A DNA stretch of 64,000 bases from Candidatus Kaistia colombiensis (GTDB taxonomy: Bacteria > Pseudomonadota > Alphaproteobacteria > Rhizobiales > Kaistiaceae): NCBI GenBank assembly GCA_029203105.1, contig CP119318.1, forward strand, positions 4,044,501-4,108,500, read 5' to 3'. A program made the translations under genes and the position numbers. Of this stretch, positions 14,112-23,251 are shown piece by piece. The notes below the pieces were generated by a model. That model was not told where the DNA came from. It searched no databases and was given only the letters and a program-made list of their open reading frames with translations. The stretch's first letter is position 1. Every line of letters starts with the position of its first letter.

Positions 14112-14442
14112 TTCCCATCTTCCGCTTTCCAGCTGCGGACAGCGGGCCGCCGGGAGCCTGGGCCAAAGCCCTGCCCGGGCGCGGCCCCGGCGCGCCGCTT
14201 TCGCGGTCTCGCCGGCGCTGCTCGCGCGCATCGCCACGAAGCCCCCACCCCGTGAAGCCCGGCGGCCTTGGCCATCGGACGGCATCGGATCTACGGCCTA
14301 GCAGACGGGCGGTCTTGGCGTGGAACGAACGAATGCGGCCCGGAGCGAACCAGCGCGGGAAAATTCGCTACAAAACGAAGGAGAAACGAACTTTTCGCAC
14401 CCAAGGACAGATCCCGGGCGCGAAATAGCGGGACGGCGCGCG

Positions 14443-15423
14443 CTATTCCGCTGGGACCATCCGGCCCGCCGGCGCGGCCATGGCTTCGTCGTCGAGCGCG
14501 TCCTCCGGCGTCTGCGAAAAGGCCGCCTGCGTGCCGGCGGCGACGGAGGGCGGCAGCGGCGTGCGGCGCGCTTTCTCGCGCCAGAGCGTCAGGATGCCGG
14601 AGCCAATGATCAGCACGATGCCGAGAAGCATCGGCAGCTCCAGATGGATGTTGAAGACGAAATAGTCGATCAGCACCGCCCAGAGCATCTGGCTGTACTG
14701 CGTCGGGCCGATCAGGGCGGCCGGCGCCTTGAACGAGGCGTACATCAAGAGCGCATTGCCGAGCGCGCAGAGCACGCCATAGCCGGCCAGCATCGCCCAT
14801 TGCGGCGCGGTCGGCGCGACGAAAGTTGGGATCATCGCGACGCCGCAGATGGCGAGCGCGCCGAGCACGCCGGCGCCATAGAGCGAGATGTTCTTTTCCG
14901 ACGGCCCGGCGGCGCGGAACAGAATGATCGAGATCGCGCCGCCGAGGCCGCCGACGACGGCGCCGAGATGGCCGATCGACAATTCGCGGAAGCCGGGGCG
15001 CAGCACGATCAGCACGCCGATGAAGCCGAGGATCACGGCGCTCCAGCGCTTCAGCCCGACCTGCTCCTTCAGGAACACCACCGACATGATGGTGACGAAG
15101 GCCGGCAGCAGGAAGATCAGCGCGAACGCTTCCGCCATCGACAGATGGGTGAAGGCGGTGACGCTGCCGATGACGGCGAGACCGTTGGAGGCGAAGCGGA
15201 TCAGCCAGAGCGGTCGGCTGGTGGTCGCGAAGATGTCGAGCCAGCGATCGTCCGGCTTCTTCAGGAAGGGGATCGCGAGAAGGCCGAAGACGGCGCCGAA
15301 GAAGCCGACCTCATAGGGCGGGACCTGGCCGCCGAGCAGCTTGACGCTGGCATCGCTGAACGAATAGGCGGCGAAAGCGGCGAAGCCGAGAAAAAGGCCC
15401 TTGAGGACCGGATCAGACTGCAC
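14443..15423 (-). CDS. EamA family (DMT superfamily) transporter
   Basis: About 326 residues and ten predicted membrane helices in two EamA repeats. Examples are LFLGFAAFAAYSFSDASVKLL (helix 1), AFALIFLLPAFVTIMSVVFL at the end of repeat 1, and ALIGPTQYSQMLWAVLIDYF in repeat 2. It is an inner-membrane exporter or permease of unknown substrate. A cytosolic Ala/Pro/Glu-rich tail of about 35 residues follows helix ten. I used the GTG at 15423 just before helix 1; an ATG further upstream at about 15558 would add a Pro/Arg-rich, poorly conserved extension. Neither has a good ribosome site. Confidence 0.8.
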   Translation of the reverse strand: MQSDPVLKGLFLGFAAFAAYSFSDASVKLLGGQVPPYEVGFFGAVFGLLAIPFLKKPDDRWLDIFATTSRPLWLIRFASNGLAVIGSVTAFTHLSMAEAFALIFLLPAFVTIMSVVFLKEQVGLKRWSAVILGFIGVLIVLRPGFRELSIGHLGAVVGGLGGAISIILFRAAGPSEKNISLYGAGVLGALAICGVAMIPTFVAPTAPQWAMLAGYGVLCALGNALLMYASFKAPAALIGPTQYSQMLWAVLIDYFVFNIHLELPMLLGIVLIIGSGILTLWREKARRTPLPPSVAAGTQAAFSQTPEDALDDEAMAAPAGRMVPAE

Positions 15424-15654
15424 GGGAGGGGCCTTTGCAGGAATTTCCAGGGATGGGACGGCGGTGTCAGGCGTCGCCGGTGCCCCTCCCCGCGCCCCTC
15501 CCAGGTCGTCGCGGGCAGGAAGTCCCCAGTTCGCCTGAGGTCCGGGCCGTCTGGCCATGCCGGATTGCGATGTAGCAGATGGATGCGAAGCCCGCATGAC
15601 GAAGTCTTGGGCAAGGGCTGCGCCCTGCTGCCGCATGACCGCTCATGCCCCGGT

Positions 15655-16260
15655 TCAGCGCAGATCCACCTCCGGATAGACGCGGCTCGCCTGGCAGCGC
15701 CCGTCGCCGAGGCAGAGGAAAAGGATGGTGCCGTCCGGCCAGCAGAGATCGGGCGCGAAGCGCGCCTCCGGCACCGCGGCGATCAGCAGGCGGAAGGCGA
15801 TGACGCCGGAGCCGTCGGCCGGCAGCGCCGCATAGACGCCGAGCCCGTCGCGGCCGGCGCGCTGGATCGAGCCGGCGAAGATCGCGCCGCGGCCGATCGA
15901 GCCGCCGACCAGGTCGATGCCGGCCTTGCAGATCCTGAAGCCCGGTGGCGTCTCGAACGAGGCATAATAGCTGGTGCCGCGCTGGCGCAGGATTTTTGCC
16001 GTGCCGCGATAGGGGCCGGAGACGACCGGCGGCTTCAGGAAGCGCGTCGCCGCGCGGGCAGGATCGGGATCGTCGCTGCAATCGAAGCCGAGCGCCCGGC
16101 ACGAGGCCACGGCCCGCGCCGGATCCAGTTCGCGCCAGCTCTCGACCCGCCCGATGCCGCTGCCGAGGTGGAAATCCTCGAGATAGGCGCGCGCCGTCTC
16201 CGCGGCCGAGGCGCCGTTTGCCAGCAGCAGCAGGAGGAGGAGGCCAATGCAGCACCGCAT
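15655..16260 (-). CDS. Exported protein of unknown function
   Basis: 201 residues starting MRCCIGLLLLLLLANGASAAE, a typical signal peptide with cleavage after ASA. The ATG at 16260 has GGAGGG six bases upstream. The mature protein has paired cysteines (VASCRALGFDC; RICKAGIDL; DLCWPDG; LCLGDGRC) that suggest disulfides in the periplasm. No enzyme motif is seen and I do not recognise the family. Confidence 0.7.
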   Translation of the reverse strand: MRCCIGLLLLLLLANGASAAETARAYLEDFHLGSGIGRVESWRELDPARAVASCRALGFDCSDDPDPARAATRFLKPPVVSGPYRGTAKILRQRGTSYYASFETPPGFRICKAGIDLVGGSIGRGAIFAGSIQRAGRDGLGVYAALPADGSGVIAFRLLIAAVPEARFAPDLCWPDGTILFLCLGDGRCQASRVYPEVDLR

Positions 16261-16311
16261 GTTCGCCCTCCCGCCGATTCTAGCGCGATATGGGGTGGGC
16301 GGGGCTGTTTT

Positions 16312-16570
16312 CTTCACCTCTCCCTCAGGAGACCTTCGCACAACATCGTCGACCTGCGCAGACCCGTGCATTTCAGGTCGTCATCCCGACGAAGGTCGGG
16401 ATCCATACACACAGTTCCTTGGCCAAAAGGCTGGGGCCACGGCCACCTTGGCCGGTGTTCATGGGCCCCGGCCTTCGCCGGGGCGACGAGTTCTGGCCCA
16501 TGCGACGCAGAACGCGTGGCGACATTCGGTGTTCTGCAAAGGTCTCCTCAGGAGAAGTGAAAGAGCGTCC
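16312..16570. repeat. Nested repeats: family B inverted pair around a family A element
   Basis: Outer arms TTCACCTCTCCCTCAGGAGA (near 16315) and TCTCCTCAGGAGAAGTGAA (near 16541) are inverted copies. Inside lie a family A left unit CGTCATCCCGACG..CGGGATCC (16379-16403) and a right unit GGGCCCCGG..CCGGGGCGACG. The arrangement looks like one mobile or hairpin element inserted into another. It fills most of the 16261-16706 gap. Confidence 0.6.
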
Positions 16571-16648
16571 AGCATGGCCTCACGGTCGAAGCGAACCGGC
16601 CGAAAGCCCTCTCCCGCTCGCGAGAGAGAAGGCCGAACGCCCCAAACC

Positions 16649-16684
16649 AAAAAAAGCCCGCCGGAGCGACCGGCGGGCTTTCTG
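16649..16684. terminator. Rho-independent terminator after opgG/D
   Basis: AAAAAAAGCCCGCCGG-AGCGA-CCGGCGGGCTTT: an 11-bp GC stem with a T run on the minus strand, 23 bases beyond the glucan biosynthesis gene stop. Confidence 0.88.
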
Positions 16685-16706
16685 AATAGGTGAACCGGCG
16701 AAAGGA

Positions 16707-18314
16707 TCAGGCCTTGTCGCCGTGGCCGATCGCCGGGAAGAACTGGTAGAGCCAGGTTTCGGTCAGGGCGGCGCCGTCCTTGTCACGGACGTACATCCGC
16801 ATGTCGATCGGCTCGTTGCCATCGGCCATCAGGTCGAAGAAGACGCGATAGACGCCCGGCTCGCCGGCGACGACCGGATAGGCATCGGACAAGGTGACAT
16901 TGCCGCGCGAGACGGTGATTTCGGCCTTGCCGTCGCCGCGCTTCAGGGTGGCGACCTTCGGGCCGGTGAAATCGACGACGAAGCGGACGGCGCCGTCCGG
17001 GCGCGGCTGGCCGGGAATGCCGCCGACGCCGTGATAGGTCGCCTGGACGCGCCCGAGATCGGTCGGGTTCGGCTCGTCGCGATCCCAATGGAGCTTGTAG
17101 CCGAACTCGAGCGGGCGGCCGGCGAGCACCGGCTCGGTCGGCACCCAGTAGACGACGAGGTTGTCGTCGATCTCGCGGTCGGTCGGGATCTCGACCAACT
17201 GGACGGCGCCCTTGCCCCACTGGCCCTTCGGCTCGACCCAGACGCTCGGCCGGCGATCGTAGAACACGCCGTCGTCCTGGAAGTGGTCGAAGTTGCGGTC
17301 GCGCTGCAGGAAGCCGAAGCCGCGCGGATCCTTGTCCTGGAAGCTGTTTGTCATCACGCTCGGCGGATTGTTGAGCGGGCGCCAGATCCGCTCGCCCGTA
17401 CCGGTCCACATGGCGAGGCCGTCGCTGTCATGCACTTCCGGCCGCCAGTCGATCGCCTGGCTGCGCATCGTCTCGGAATACCAGTACATCGAGGTCAGCG
17501 GCGCGATGCCGAGGCGGGCGATCTGCCGGCGCGGGAACAACTGGCAGTCGATGTCCATCACCACGCCCTTGGTGACGGGATCCTTGGTGCAATCCATCCG
17601 GTAGGCGCCGGCGAGGCTCGGGCCGTCGAGCAGGCAATAGACGATGACGCGGCCGTCCTGGCCGAGCACGCGCTCGAGCCAGAAGCCGGTGAAGCGCGGG
17701 AATTCCTCCGGCTCCGGCATGGCGGTGTTGACGGCGATGCCGCGGGCCGAGAGGCCGTACTGGTCCTGCGCGCCGGAGGAGCGGAAATAGGAGGCGCCGA
17801 GGAAGGCGAGCCAGTCGCTGGTCTGCGACGGCATCTCGATGCGGAAGCCGGCGAAGCCGATATCGTCCGGCAGGTCGAGGGCGGGATGGCCCTTCGGCAT
17901 GTCGAAGGCGCTGCGGCGATAGAGGATCTCGCGCGAGTGGCCGTCATCGATCACATGGACCGAGGCCGGCTCCTGGAAATACTTGCCGAGATGGAAGAGC
18001 TGGATCGGGTCGCCGCCCTTGCCGTCGGCCCAAAGCGCGTGATCCCTACGGAAGACGATGCTCTGGAAATTGTCGTAGTCGATCTTGTCGAGGATGGCGC
18101 CATAGGGCGACCGGTCGGCGACGAAGGGACGGCTCGCCTTGTCGGCGGCGAGCGCCTTGATGCGATCGAAGGAGAAAGGCTCCGGCGGCCCCAGCACCAG
18201 CCCGGCATCCTCGGCCGAGGCCGCCGCCGAGGCGTGGCCGGCACCGGAAAGGGAAACTGCGGCAAAGGCCGACAGGAAAGTCAGCATTGCGTCTCGACGC
18301 GTCGGTTGGACCAT
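16707..18314 (-). CDS. Periplasmic glucan biosynthesis protein (MdoG/OpgG-OpgD family)
   Basis: About 535 residues. OpgG and OpgD act in the periplasm on osmoregulated beta-glucan backbones. The N-terminus MVQPTRRDAML followed by a hydrophobic run (FLSAFAAVSLSGAGHASA) is a twin-arginine-like signal, which is typical of OpgD more than OpgG. Conserved parts include DKIDYDNFQSIVFRRDHALW, the FDMPKGHPALDLP region, SMYWYSETMRSQAIDWRPEVHDSDGL and VEIPTDREIDDNLVVYW. The start could be 18314 or 18326; the first keeps GAGAG at a useful distance. No opgH glucosyltransferase lies next to it, and a terminator follows. Confidence 0.85.
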   Translation of the reverse strand: MVQPTRRDAMLTFLSAFAAVSLSGAGHASAAASAEDAGLVLGPPEPFSFDRIKALAADKASRPFVADRSPYGAILDKIDYDNFQSIVFRRDHALWADGKGGDPIQLFHLGKYFQEPASVHVIDDGHSREILYRRSAFDMPKGHPALDLPDDIGFAGFRIEMPSQTSDWLAFLGASYFRSSGAQDQYGLSARGIAVNTAMPEPEEFPRFTGFWLERVLGQDGRVIVYCLLDGPSLAGAYRMDCTKDPVTKGVVMDIDCQLFPRRQIARLGIAPLTSMYWYSETMRSQAIDWRPEVHDSDGLAMWTGTGERIWRPLNNPPSVMTNSFQDKDPRGFGFLQRDRNFDHFQDDGVFYDRRPSVWVEPKGQWGKGAVQLVEIPTDREIDDNLVVYWVPTEPVLAGRPLEFGYKLHWDRDEPNPTDLGRVQATYHGVGGIPGQPRPDGAVRFVVDFTGPKVATLKRGDGKAEITVSRGNVTLSDAYPVVAGEPGVYRVFFDLMADGNEPIDMRMYVRDKDGAALTETWLYQFFPAIGHGDKA

Positions 18315-18474
18315 GTCCGCTCTCATTGTGAAATCGGGAACGGCGCATTCCAGCAAGGCGCCGCAGAACGACAATCGCATAGCACGGCCCTTCGGCATTG
18401 CGCAGGCACGCAACGACGTCGGACCGCTCCGGTCCGTCTATCCAGCATCTAGACGACCAGATCATGGCAAAACG

Positions 18475-19317
18475 TCAGAGAGTCTTCTTGAACCAGGCCG
18501 CTGTCTTGTTGATCACGCCGTCGGCCATGGCCTGGTCGTCGCCGAGGCTGCCGAAGATGTGGTCGCCCTCGGGCACGATCCAGACCTCCTTGGGCGAGCC
18601 CTTGGCGAGCTTGGCGAAGCCTTCCGGATAGGCGGCGGAAAAATCCTTCGCGCCGGCGATGGCGAGATAGGCGCCCGGATAGACCGAGACGGCCGCGTCG
18701 ATCTTGTGGCTGTCGAGGCTGTCGAAGAAGCCCTTCTTCAGCACGATGGTACGCCAGCCGAGATCGAGCCCGACGACGCCCTCCTTGGCGGCGGTGGCGA
18801 CGGCTTTCTCGCCGACAGAGCCTTTCATGTCCGCGGCGAAGTCGCCGACCGAGGACCAGGTGACGAGCGACTTGAACGGCGCCCCCTCGCCCGCCGCCGC
18901 CAGCGTGGCGATGCCGCCGCCGAGCGAAAAGCCGAGGATGCCGAGCCGCTTCGCGTCGATGCCGGGCTGCTTGGCCAGGAAGGCGGCGGCCACCTTCGCG
19001 TCCTCGAGCTGGCCGTCGATCGTCGTCGCGCCGGTATCGCCGTCGCTCTTGCCGAAGCCGCGAAAATCGATCCGGAGCGAGGCGATGCCGTCCTTGGCGA
19101 GCGCCGCCGCCTCGCGCGCATACATGCCGCCGACCTCGTCGCGCGACGAGCCGAAGCCGTGCAGCATCAGCACGGCCGGCGCGCTCGAGGCCCCGTCCGG
19201 CAGGGTGAGCGTGCCGGCGACGCCGCCATCGAGCGTCACGGTGCTTTCTCCCGCCCCGGCGAGCGCCGGCAGCGACAGAACGGCGATAAGGGCGAGCGAG
19301 GCAGGCAGGAGGCGCAT
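18475..19317 (-). CDS. Exported alpha/beta hydrolase
   Basis: 280 residues with a signal peptide (MRLLPASLALIAVLSLPALAG) and an alpha/beta-hydrolase fold. The oxyanion strand is LMLHGFGSSRDE, the nucleophile elbow is GFSLGGG, and the terminal catalytic His is in PEGDHIFG. It resembles dienelactone-hydrolase or peptidase S9-like esterases; the true substrate is unknown. It is probably periplasmic, monocistronic, and divergent from the alcohol dehydrogenase. Confidence 0.82.
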   Translation of the reverse strand: MRLLPASLALIAVLSLPALAGAGESTVTLDGGVAGTLTLPDGASSAPAVLMLHGFGSSRDEVGGMYAREAAALAKDGIASLRIDFRGFGKSDGDTGATTIDGQLEDAKVAAAFLAKQPGIDAKRLGILGFSLGGGIATLAAAGEGAPFKSLVTWSSVGDFAADMKGSVGEKAVATAAKEGVVGLDLGWRTIVLKKGFFDSLDSHKIDAAVSVYPGAYLAIAGAKDFSAAYPEGFAKLAKGSPKEVWIVPEGDHIFGSLGDDQAMADGVINKTAAWFKKTL

Positions 19318-19508
19318 GACGGCGTCGTTCCTTGCGGGTTGCGGGGGTGACCGGCGGCCAGCAAAGCTTGCATCCTGCCCTGTGTCAACGCCGCGTCATC
19401 CTCGCGGCATTGGATCGCGATCCGGGTTCCGATCGCGGCGCGCCCGTTTGCGCGGACCGGAAACTGCGATCAGGATGCGGCATCGACAAGCCAATCAAGG
19501 AGGTCGTG

Positions 19509-20537
19509 ATGAAGACGATGAAGGCAGCCGTCGTCCGGCAGTTCGGCAAGCCGCTGACGATCGAGGAGGTTCCCATTCCCGAAATGCGGCATGACCGCAT
19601 CCTGGTGAAGGTCGAGGCGTGCGGTGTCTGCCATACCGACCTGCATGCCGCCGACGGCGACTGGCCGGTGAAGCCGAACCCGCCCTTCATCCCCGGCCAT
19701 GAAGGCTCCGGCTTCGTCACCGCCGTCGGCCGCGACGTCAAGGGCGTCAAGGAGGGCGACCGCGTCGGCGTGCCCTGGCTCTATACGGCCTGCGGCCATT
19801 GCGAACATTGCTTCTCCGGCTGGGAGACGCTGTGCAACGAGCAGCAGAACACCGGCTATTCGGTCAATGGCGGCTATGCCGAGTATGTGCTCGCCGATCC
19901 GAACTATGTCGGCCACATCCCGCAGAAGCTCGATTTCGGCGCGGCGGCGCCCGTCATGTGCGCCGGCCTCACTGTCTACAAGGGGCTGAAGGAGACGGAG
20001 GCGAAGCCCGGCCAGTGGGTAGTCGTCTCCGGCGTCGGCGGTCTCGGCCACATGGCGGTGCAATATGCGAAGGCCATGGGCCTGCACGTCGCCGCCGTCG
20101 ACATCAGCGAGGACAAGCTGAAGCTGGCGCGCGACCTCGGCGCCGAACTCACGGTCAACGCCTCGGAGGGCGACCCGGCCGCGGCGATCCGCGAGGCGAC
20201 CGATGGCGGCGCGCATGGCGTGCTGGTCACCGCCGTCTCGCGCCCGGCCTTCGCGCAGGCGCTCGGCATGGTGCGCCGCCGCGGCACGCTGGCGCTGGTC
20301 GGCCTGCCGCCCGGCGATTTCCCGATGCCGATCTTCGATGTCGTCTTGAACCGCGTCACCGTGCGCGGATCGATCGTCGGCACGCGGCAGGACCTGGTCG
20401 AATCGCTGGAATTCGCCGCCGAGGGCCTGGTCACCCCGCATTACAGCTGGGACAAGCTCGACAATATCAACGGCATCTTCGAGGCGATGAAGGCCGGCAA
20501 GATCGACGGCCGCGTCGTCATGCAGATCGCGAGCTGA
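19509..20537 (+). CDS. Zinc-dependent alcohol dehydrogenase (AdhP type)
   Basis: 342 residues, the family length. It oxidises primary alcohols or reduces aldehydes with NAD(H). The catalytic zinc ligands lie in CGVCHTDLHAADGDW and GHEGSG. The structural zinc has the four-cysteine loop CGHCEHCFSGWETLC. The coenzyme fold shows VSGVGGLGHMAVQYAKAMG. The ATG at 19509 follows a near-perfect AAGGAGGT. Its 3' end overlaps the converging miaA gene by 20 bases (20518-20537). Confidence 0.92.
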   Translation: MKTMKAAVVRQFGKPLTIEEVPIPEMRHDRILVKVEACGVCHTDLHAADGDWPVKPNPPFIPGHEGSGFVTAVGRDVKGVKEGDRVGVPWLYTACGHCEHCFSGWETLCNEQQNTGYSVNGGYAEYVLADPNYVGHIPQKLDFGAAAPVMCAGLTVYKGLKETEAKPGQWVVVSGVGGLGHMAVQYAKAMGLHVAAVDISEDKLKLARDLGAELTVNASEGDPAAAIREATDGGAHGVLVTAVSRPAFAQALGMVRRRGTLALVGLPPGDFPMPIFDVVLNRVTVRGSIVGTRQDLVESLEFAAEGLVTPHYSWDKLDNINGIFEAMKAGKIDGRVVMQIAS

Positions 20538-21429
20538 TCTCCGGGAGCGTCGTGCCGGGTGCGTGGCGCTCCCAATCCGCCATCTGGTTGCGGAACCAGG
20601 TACCCTGCCGCTTGGCATAGCGGCGCGTCTCCATCTTGGCCCGCTCGACCGCCTCGTCGAGCGGCAGCTCGCCGGCCAGATGCGCGCCGAATTCGCGAAT
20701 GCCGATCGCCTTCATCGCCGGCAGGGCCGGATTGAGCCCGAGCGTGATCAGCGCCTCGGCCTCGGCCATGCCGCCGCGCTCGACCATGCCATCGAAACGC
20801 CGGCCGATCCGCGCATAGAGTTCGGCCCGTTCCGGCTCGAGCACGATGCGCCGTACCGTCCCGGCATCGACCAGCGGCGGCGCGCCGGTTTCCTGCTGCC
20901 ACGCGCCGATCGAGCGGCCAGTCGCCTCGATCACCTCCAGCGCACGGACGACGCGGGTGCGGTCATGCGACGCGAGGCGCTCGGCGCTCTCGGGATCGAG
21001 TTTTCTCAACGCCGCGTGCAGCGCCGGCATCCCCTCGGCATCGGCCCGCGCCTCGACGCTGGCGCGAAGCTCGGCCGGGATTGGCGGGATTGACGAAAGC
21101 CCTTCGGTCAGCGCCTTGAAATAGAGGCCGGTGCCGCCGACGACGATCGGCAGAGCGCCCTCCCGCCATGCCGCCTCCAGCGCATCCTTGGCGTCCTCGC
21201 GCCAGCGCGCCACCGAATAGCGCTCGCTGGCAGCTACATGGCCGTAGAGACGATGCGGCGCCCGCGCCTCCTCCTCCGCGTCGGGGCGGGCCGAGAGGAT
21301 ACGGAGCTCGCGATAGACCTGCATCGAATCGGCATTGATGATGACGCCGCCAAGCCGTCGCGCCAGCTCGAGGGCGAGCGCCGACTTGCCGCTCGCGGTC
21401 GGCCCGGCTATCAGGACTGCAGGTCCCAT
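20518..21429 (-). CDS. miaA: tRNA dimethylallyltransferase
   Basis: About 303 residues. MiaA adds the isopentenyl group to A37 of tRNAs that read UNN codons. The P-loop GPTASGKSALA lies directly after the start, followed by INADSMQVYRELRILSARP, PIVVGGTGLYFKAL and TRRYAKRQGTWFRNQ. An ATG at 21453 is eight codons further upstream but shares CATG with the serB start; I use 21429. It is divergent from serB with almost no intergenic DNA and converges with the alcohol dehydrogenase, overlapping its last 20 bases. Confidence 0.93.
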   Translation of the reverse strand: MGPAVLIAGPTASGKSALALELARRLGGVIINADSMQVYRELRILSARPDAEEEARAPHRLYGHVAASERYSVARWREDAKDALEAAWREGALPIVVGGTGLYFKALTEGLSSIPPIPAELRASVEARADAEGMPALHAALRKLDPESAERLASHDRTRVVRALEVIEATGRSIGAWQQETGAPPLVDAGTVRRIVLEPERAELYARIGRRFDGMVERGGMAEAEALITLGLNPALPAMKAIGIREFGAHLAGELPLDEAVERAKMETRRYAKRQGTWFRNQMADWERHAPGTTLPEISSRSA

Positions 21430-21451
21430 CGCTACTGAATTCAGGTTCCCC

Positions 21452-22363
21452 ATGCCGTCCGATACCGCTCCGTTCGAATATGTCGCCACGTTCATAGCAC
21501 GGCCCGAACACGCGGCATCGCTTTCGGAGGTTGTGGATGAGGCGGCGGACCTGCCGGGCGCCGGACGACCGGATTGGCTCGCCGATGGCGAAGCCTGCGA
21601 TATCCCACTCCCCGCCGGCGAGAACGGCCTGAGCACGATCCGCGACGATCTGTTCGAGATGATCGACGGCCGGCCCGTCGACGTGGTGGCGCAGCCGATC
21701 ACCGGCCGCCGCAAGAAGCTGCTGATCGCCGACATGGATTCGACCATGATCGGCCAGGAATGCATCGACGAACTGGCCGACATGGCCGGGCTGAAGCCTT
21801 ATGTCGCCGCCATCACCGAGCGCGCCATGCGCGGCGAGATCGCCTTCGAGCCGGCACTGCGCGAGCGCGTCGGCCTCTTGAAGGGCCTGCCGCTGTCCGT
21901 GGTCGACACGGTGCTGGCCGAGCGCATCAAGCTGATGCCGGGCGGGCCGGAACTGATCCGCACGATGAAGGCGGCCGGCGCCTATGCCGCGCTGGTTTCG
22001 GGCGGCTTCACGCTGTTCACCGGCCCGGTGGCGGCGATGATCGGCTTCGACGAAAACCGCGCCAACATCCTGAACCACGAAGACGGCGTGCTGACCGGCA
22101 CCGTCGAGGAACCGATCCTCGGCCAGGAGGCCAAGCTCTCGGCGCTGATGGACCTCGCCCGCCGCTTCTCGCTGTCGAAGCACGAGACACTGGCAGTCGG
22201 CGACGGCGCCAACGATCTCGCCATGATCCGCGCCGCCGGCCTCGGCGTCGCCTATCATGCCAAGCCCAAGGTGGCGGCCGAGGCAGCGGCCCGGATCGAC
22301 CACAACGACCTGACCGCCCTGCTCTACGCCCAGGGCTATCGCAAGACCGATTTCGTGACATGA
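21452..22363 (+). CDS. serB: Phosphoserine phosphatase
   Basis: 303 residues. It makes the last step of serine synthesis. The haloacid-dehalogenase core has motif I LLIADMDSTMIGQECID with the nucleophile Asp, motif II VSGGFT, and motif III/IV GDGANDLAMIRAAGLGVAYHAKP. The first 80 residues form the ACT-like N-terminal region seen in long SerB proteins. The ATG at 21452 is used. The next gene starts inside its stop codon (ATGA), so they are cotranscribed. Confidence 0.94.
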   Translation: MPSDTAPFEYVATFIARPEHAASLSEVVDEAADLPGAGRPDWLADGEACDIPLPAGENGLSTIRDDLFEMIDGRPVDVVAQPITGRRKKLLIADMDSTMIGQECIDELADMAGLKPYVAAITERAMRGEIAFEPALRERVGLLKGLPLSVVDTVLAERIKLMPGGPELIRTMKAAGAYAALVSGGFTLFTGPVAAMIGFDENRANILNHEDGVLTGTVEEPILGQEAKLSALMDLARRFSLSKHETLAVGDGANDLAMIRAAGLGVAYHAKPKVAAEAAARIDHNDLTALLYAQGYRKTDFVT

Positions 22364-22911
22364 AACCGATCGCGACGGCACGCCTCCGCCTTCGCCGCTG
22401 GCAGGATGCGGATCGCGCGCCGTTCGCGGCGATGAGCGCTGACCCTGAAGTGATGGAGTTCTTTCCAGCGCTCCTCACCCCGGATCAGGCCAACGCCTTC
22501 ATCGATCGCGTCGAGGCGCACTGGGCCGCGCGCGGCTATGGGCTCTTTGCACTGGAAGAGCGCGCGACCGGCGCCTTTGTCGGTCTGACGGGATTGCTCG
22601 ATGTCTTCCCGGAAGCGCCTTTCGCGCCCTCGGTCGAGATTGGCTGGCGCCTGTCCCGGCCCTATTGGAGCCGGGGCTACGCCCGCGAAGCGGCGGAGGC
22701 CGTGATCGCCGCCGCGTTCGCCGAGCATGATTTCCCGGAGATCGTCGCCTTCACGGCCAAGCCGAATCTCCGCTCGGCCGCGTTGATGCAGCGCCTCGGC
22801 ATGACGCGCGACCCGGTCGATGATTTCGACCATCCGAAGGTCGCGGAGGGGCATCCCCTCCGCCCGCACGTGCTCTATCGGATTTCGCGCGCAGATTTTG
22901 AGGGGCGGTAG
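22360..22911 (+). CDS. GNAT family N-acetyltransferase (RimJ/RimL type)
   Basis: 183 residues. It starts ATARLRLRRWQDADRAPFAAM, typical of RimJ/RimL-like proteins. The acetyl-CoA site follows as EIGWRLSRPYWSRGYAREAAEAV and the end has NLRSAALMQRLGM. The substrate (protein N-terminus or small molecule) is not predictable. It overlaps the serB stop by four bases, so it is translationally coupled to serB. Confidence 0.88.
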   Translation: MKPIATARLRLRRWQDADRAPFAAMSADPEVMEFFPALLTPDQANAFIDRVEAHWAARGYGLFALEERATGAFVGLTGLLDVFPEAPFAPSVEIGWRLSRPYWSRGYAREAAEAVIAAAFAEHDFPEIVAFTAKPNLRSAALMQRLGMTRDPVDDFDHPKVAEGHPLRPHVLYRISRADFEGR

Positions 22912-22916
22912 AAGGC

Positions 22917-23036
22917 CCCTCCCCCAACCCTCTCCCGCAAGCGGTAGAGGGGCACATCGCACCCGGTCGCCAGTCTCAGCCACCCCGGCAGAAAAGCCGT
23001 CGCCCGCTTGCGGGAGAGAGGGTTGGGTGAGGGTCT
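22917..23036. repeat. Family B inverted pair downstream of the GNAT gene
   Basis: CCCAACCCTCTCCCGCAAGC (near 22925) and its inverted partner GCTTGCGGGAGAGAGGGTTGGG (near 23008; CCGCTTGCGGGAGAG core) flank about 65 bases. The transcript can fold into a long imperfect hairpin at the end of the serB unit. Confidence 0.6.
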
Positions 23037-23068
23037 TGCTGGCTGTTCGATGTCGCGCAGCACCGACT

Positions 23069-23190
23069 TCAACATGCTGAGGAGGCCCGGAGGGCCGTCT
23101 CGAAGCACGCAGCGCGCTATCGCTTGCCCAACCGTCATGCGTCCTTCGAGACGGCTTGCTGCGCAAGCCTCCTCAGGATGTTGGCGATCA
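23069..23190. repeat. Family C inverted repeat
   Basis: CAACATGCTGAGGAGGC...CCGTCTCGAAG near 23071-23106 and the inverted copy CTTCGAGACGG...GCCTCCTCAGGATGTTG near 23143-23184 face each other. The arms match over most of about 35 bases with a different insert in each. Confidence 0.6.
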
Positions 23191-23202
23191 GGAACAGCAC
23201 GG

Positions 23203-23233
23203 CGAACCTTCACGATCATCGCGAAGGTTCGCC
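23203..23233 (-). terminator. Hairpin downstream of degP
   Basis: CGAACCTTC...GAAGGTTCG, a 9-bp stem with a loop of about 11 bases, 20 bases beyond the degP stop. There is no clear T run. Confidence 0.45.
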
Positions 23234-23251
23234 GGAAGCAGGGAGAAAACC

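Noticed and set aside
14320..16560. A 746-codon open frame on the plus strand opposite the EamA transporter and the exported protein
   Set aside because: It is rich in Arg, Gly, Ala and Asp-type shadow codons, has no domain, and lies antisense to two genes with clear membrane or signal features. High GC content makes such frames common.
16722..18452. A 576-codon open frame antisense to the OpgG/OpgD gene
   Set aside because: Same reason: low-complexity Arg/Asp/Ala composition and complete overlap with a conserved gene.
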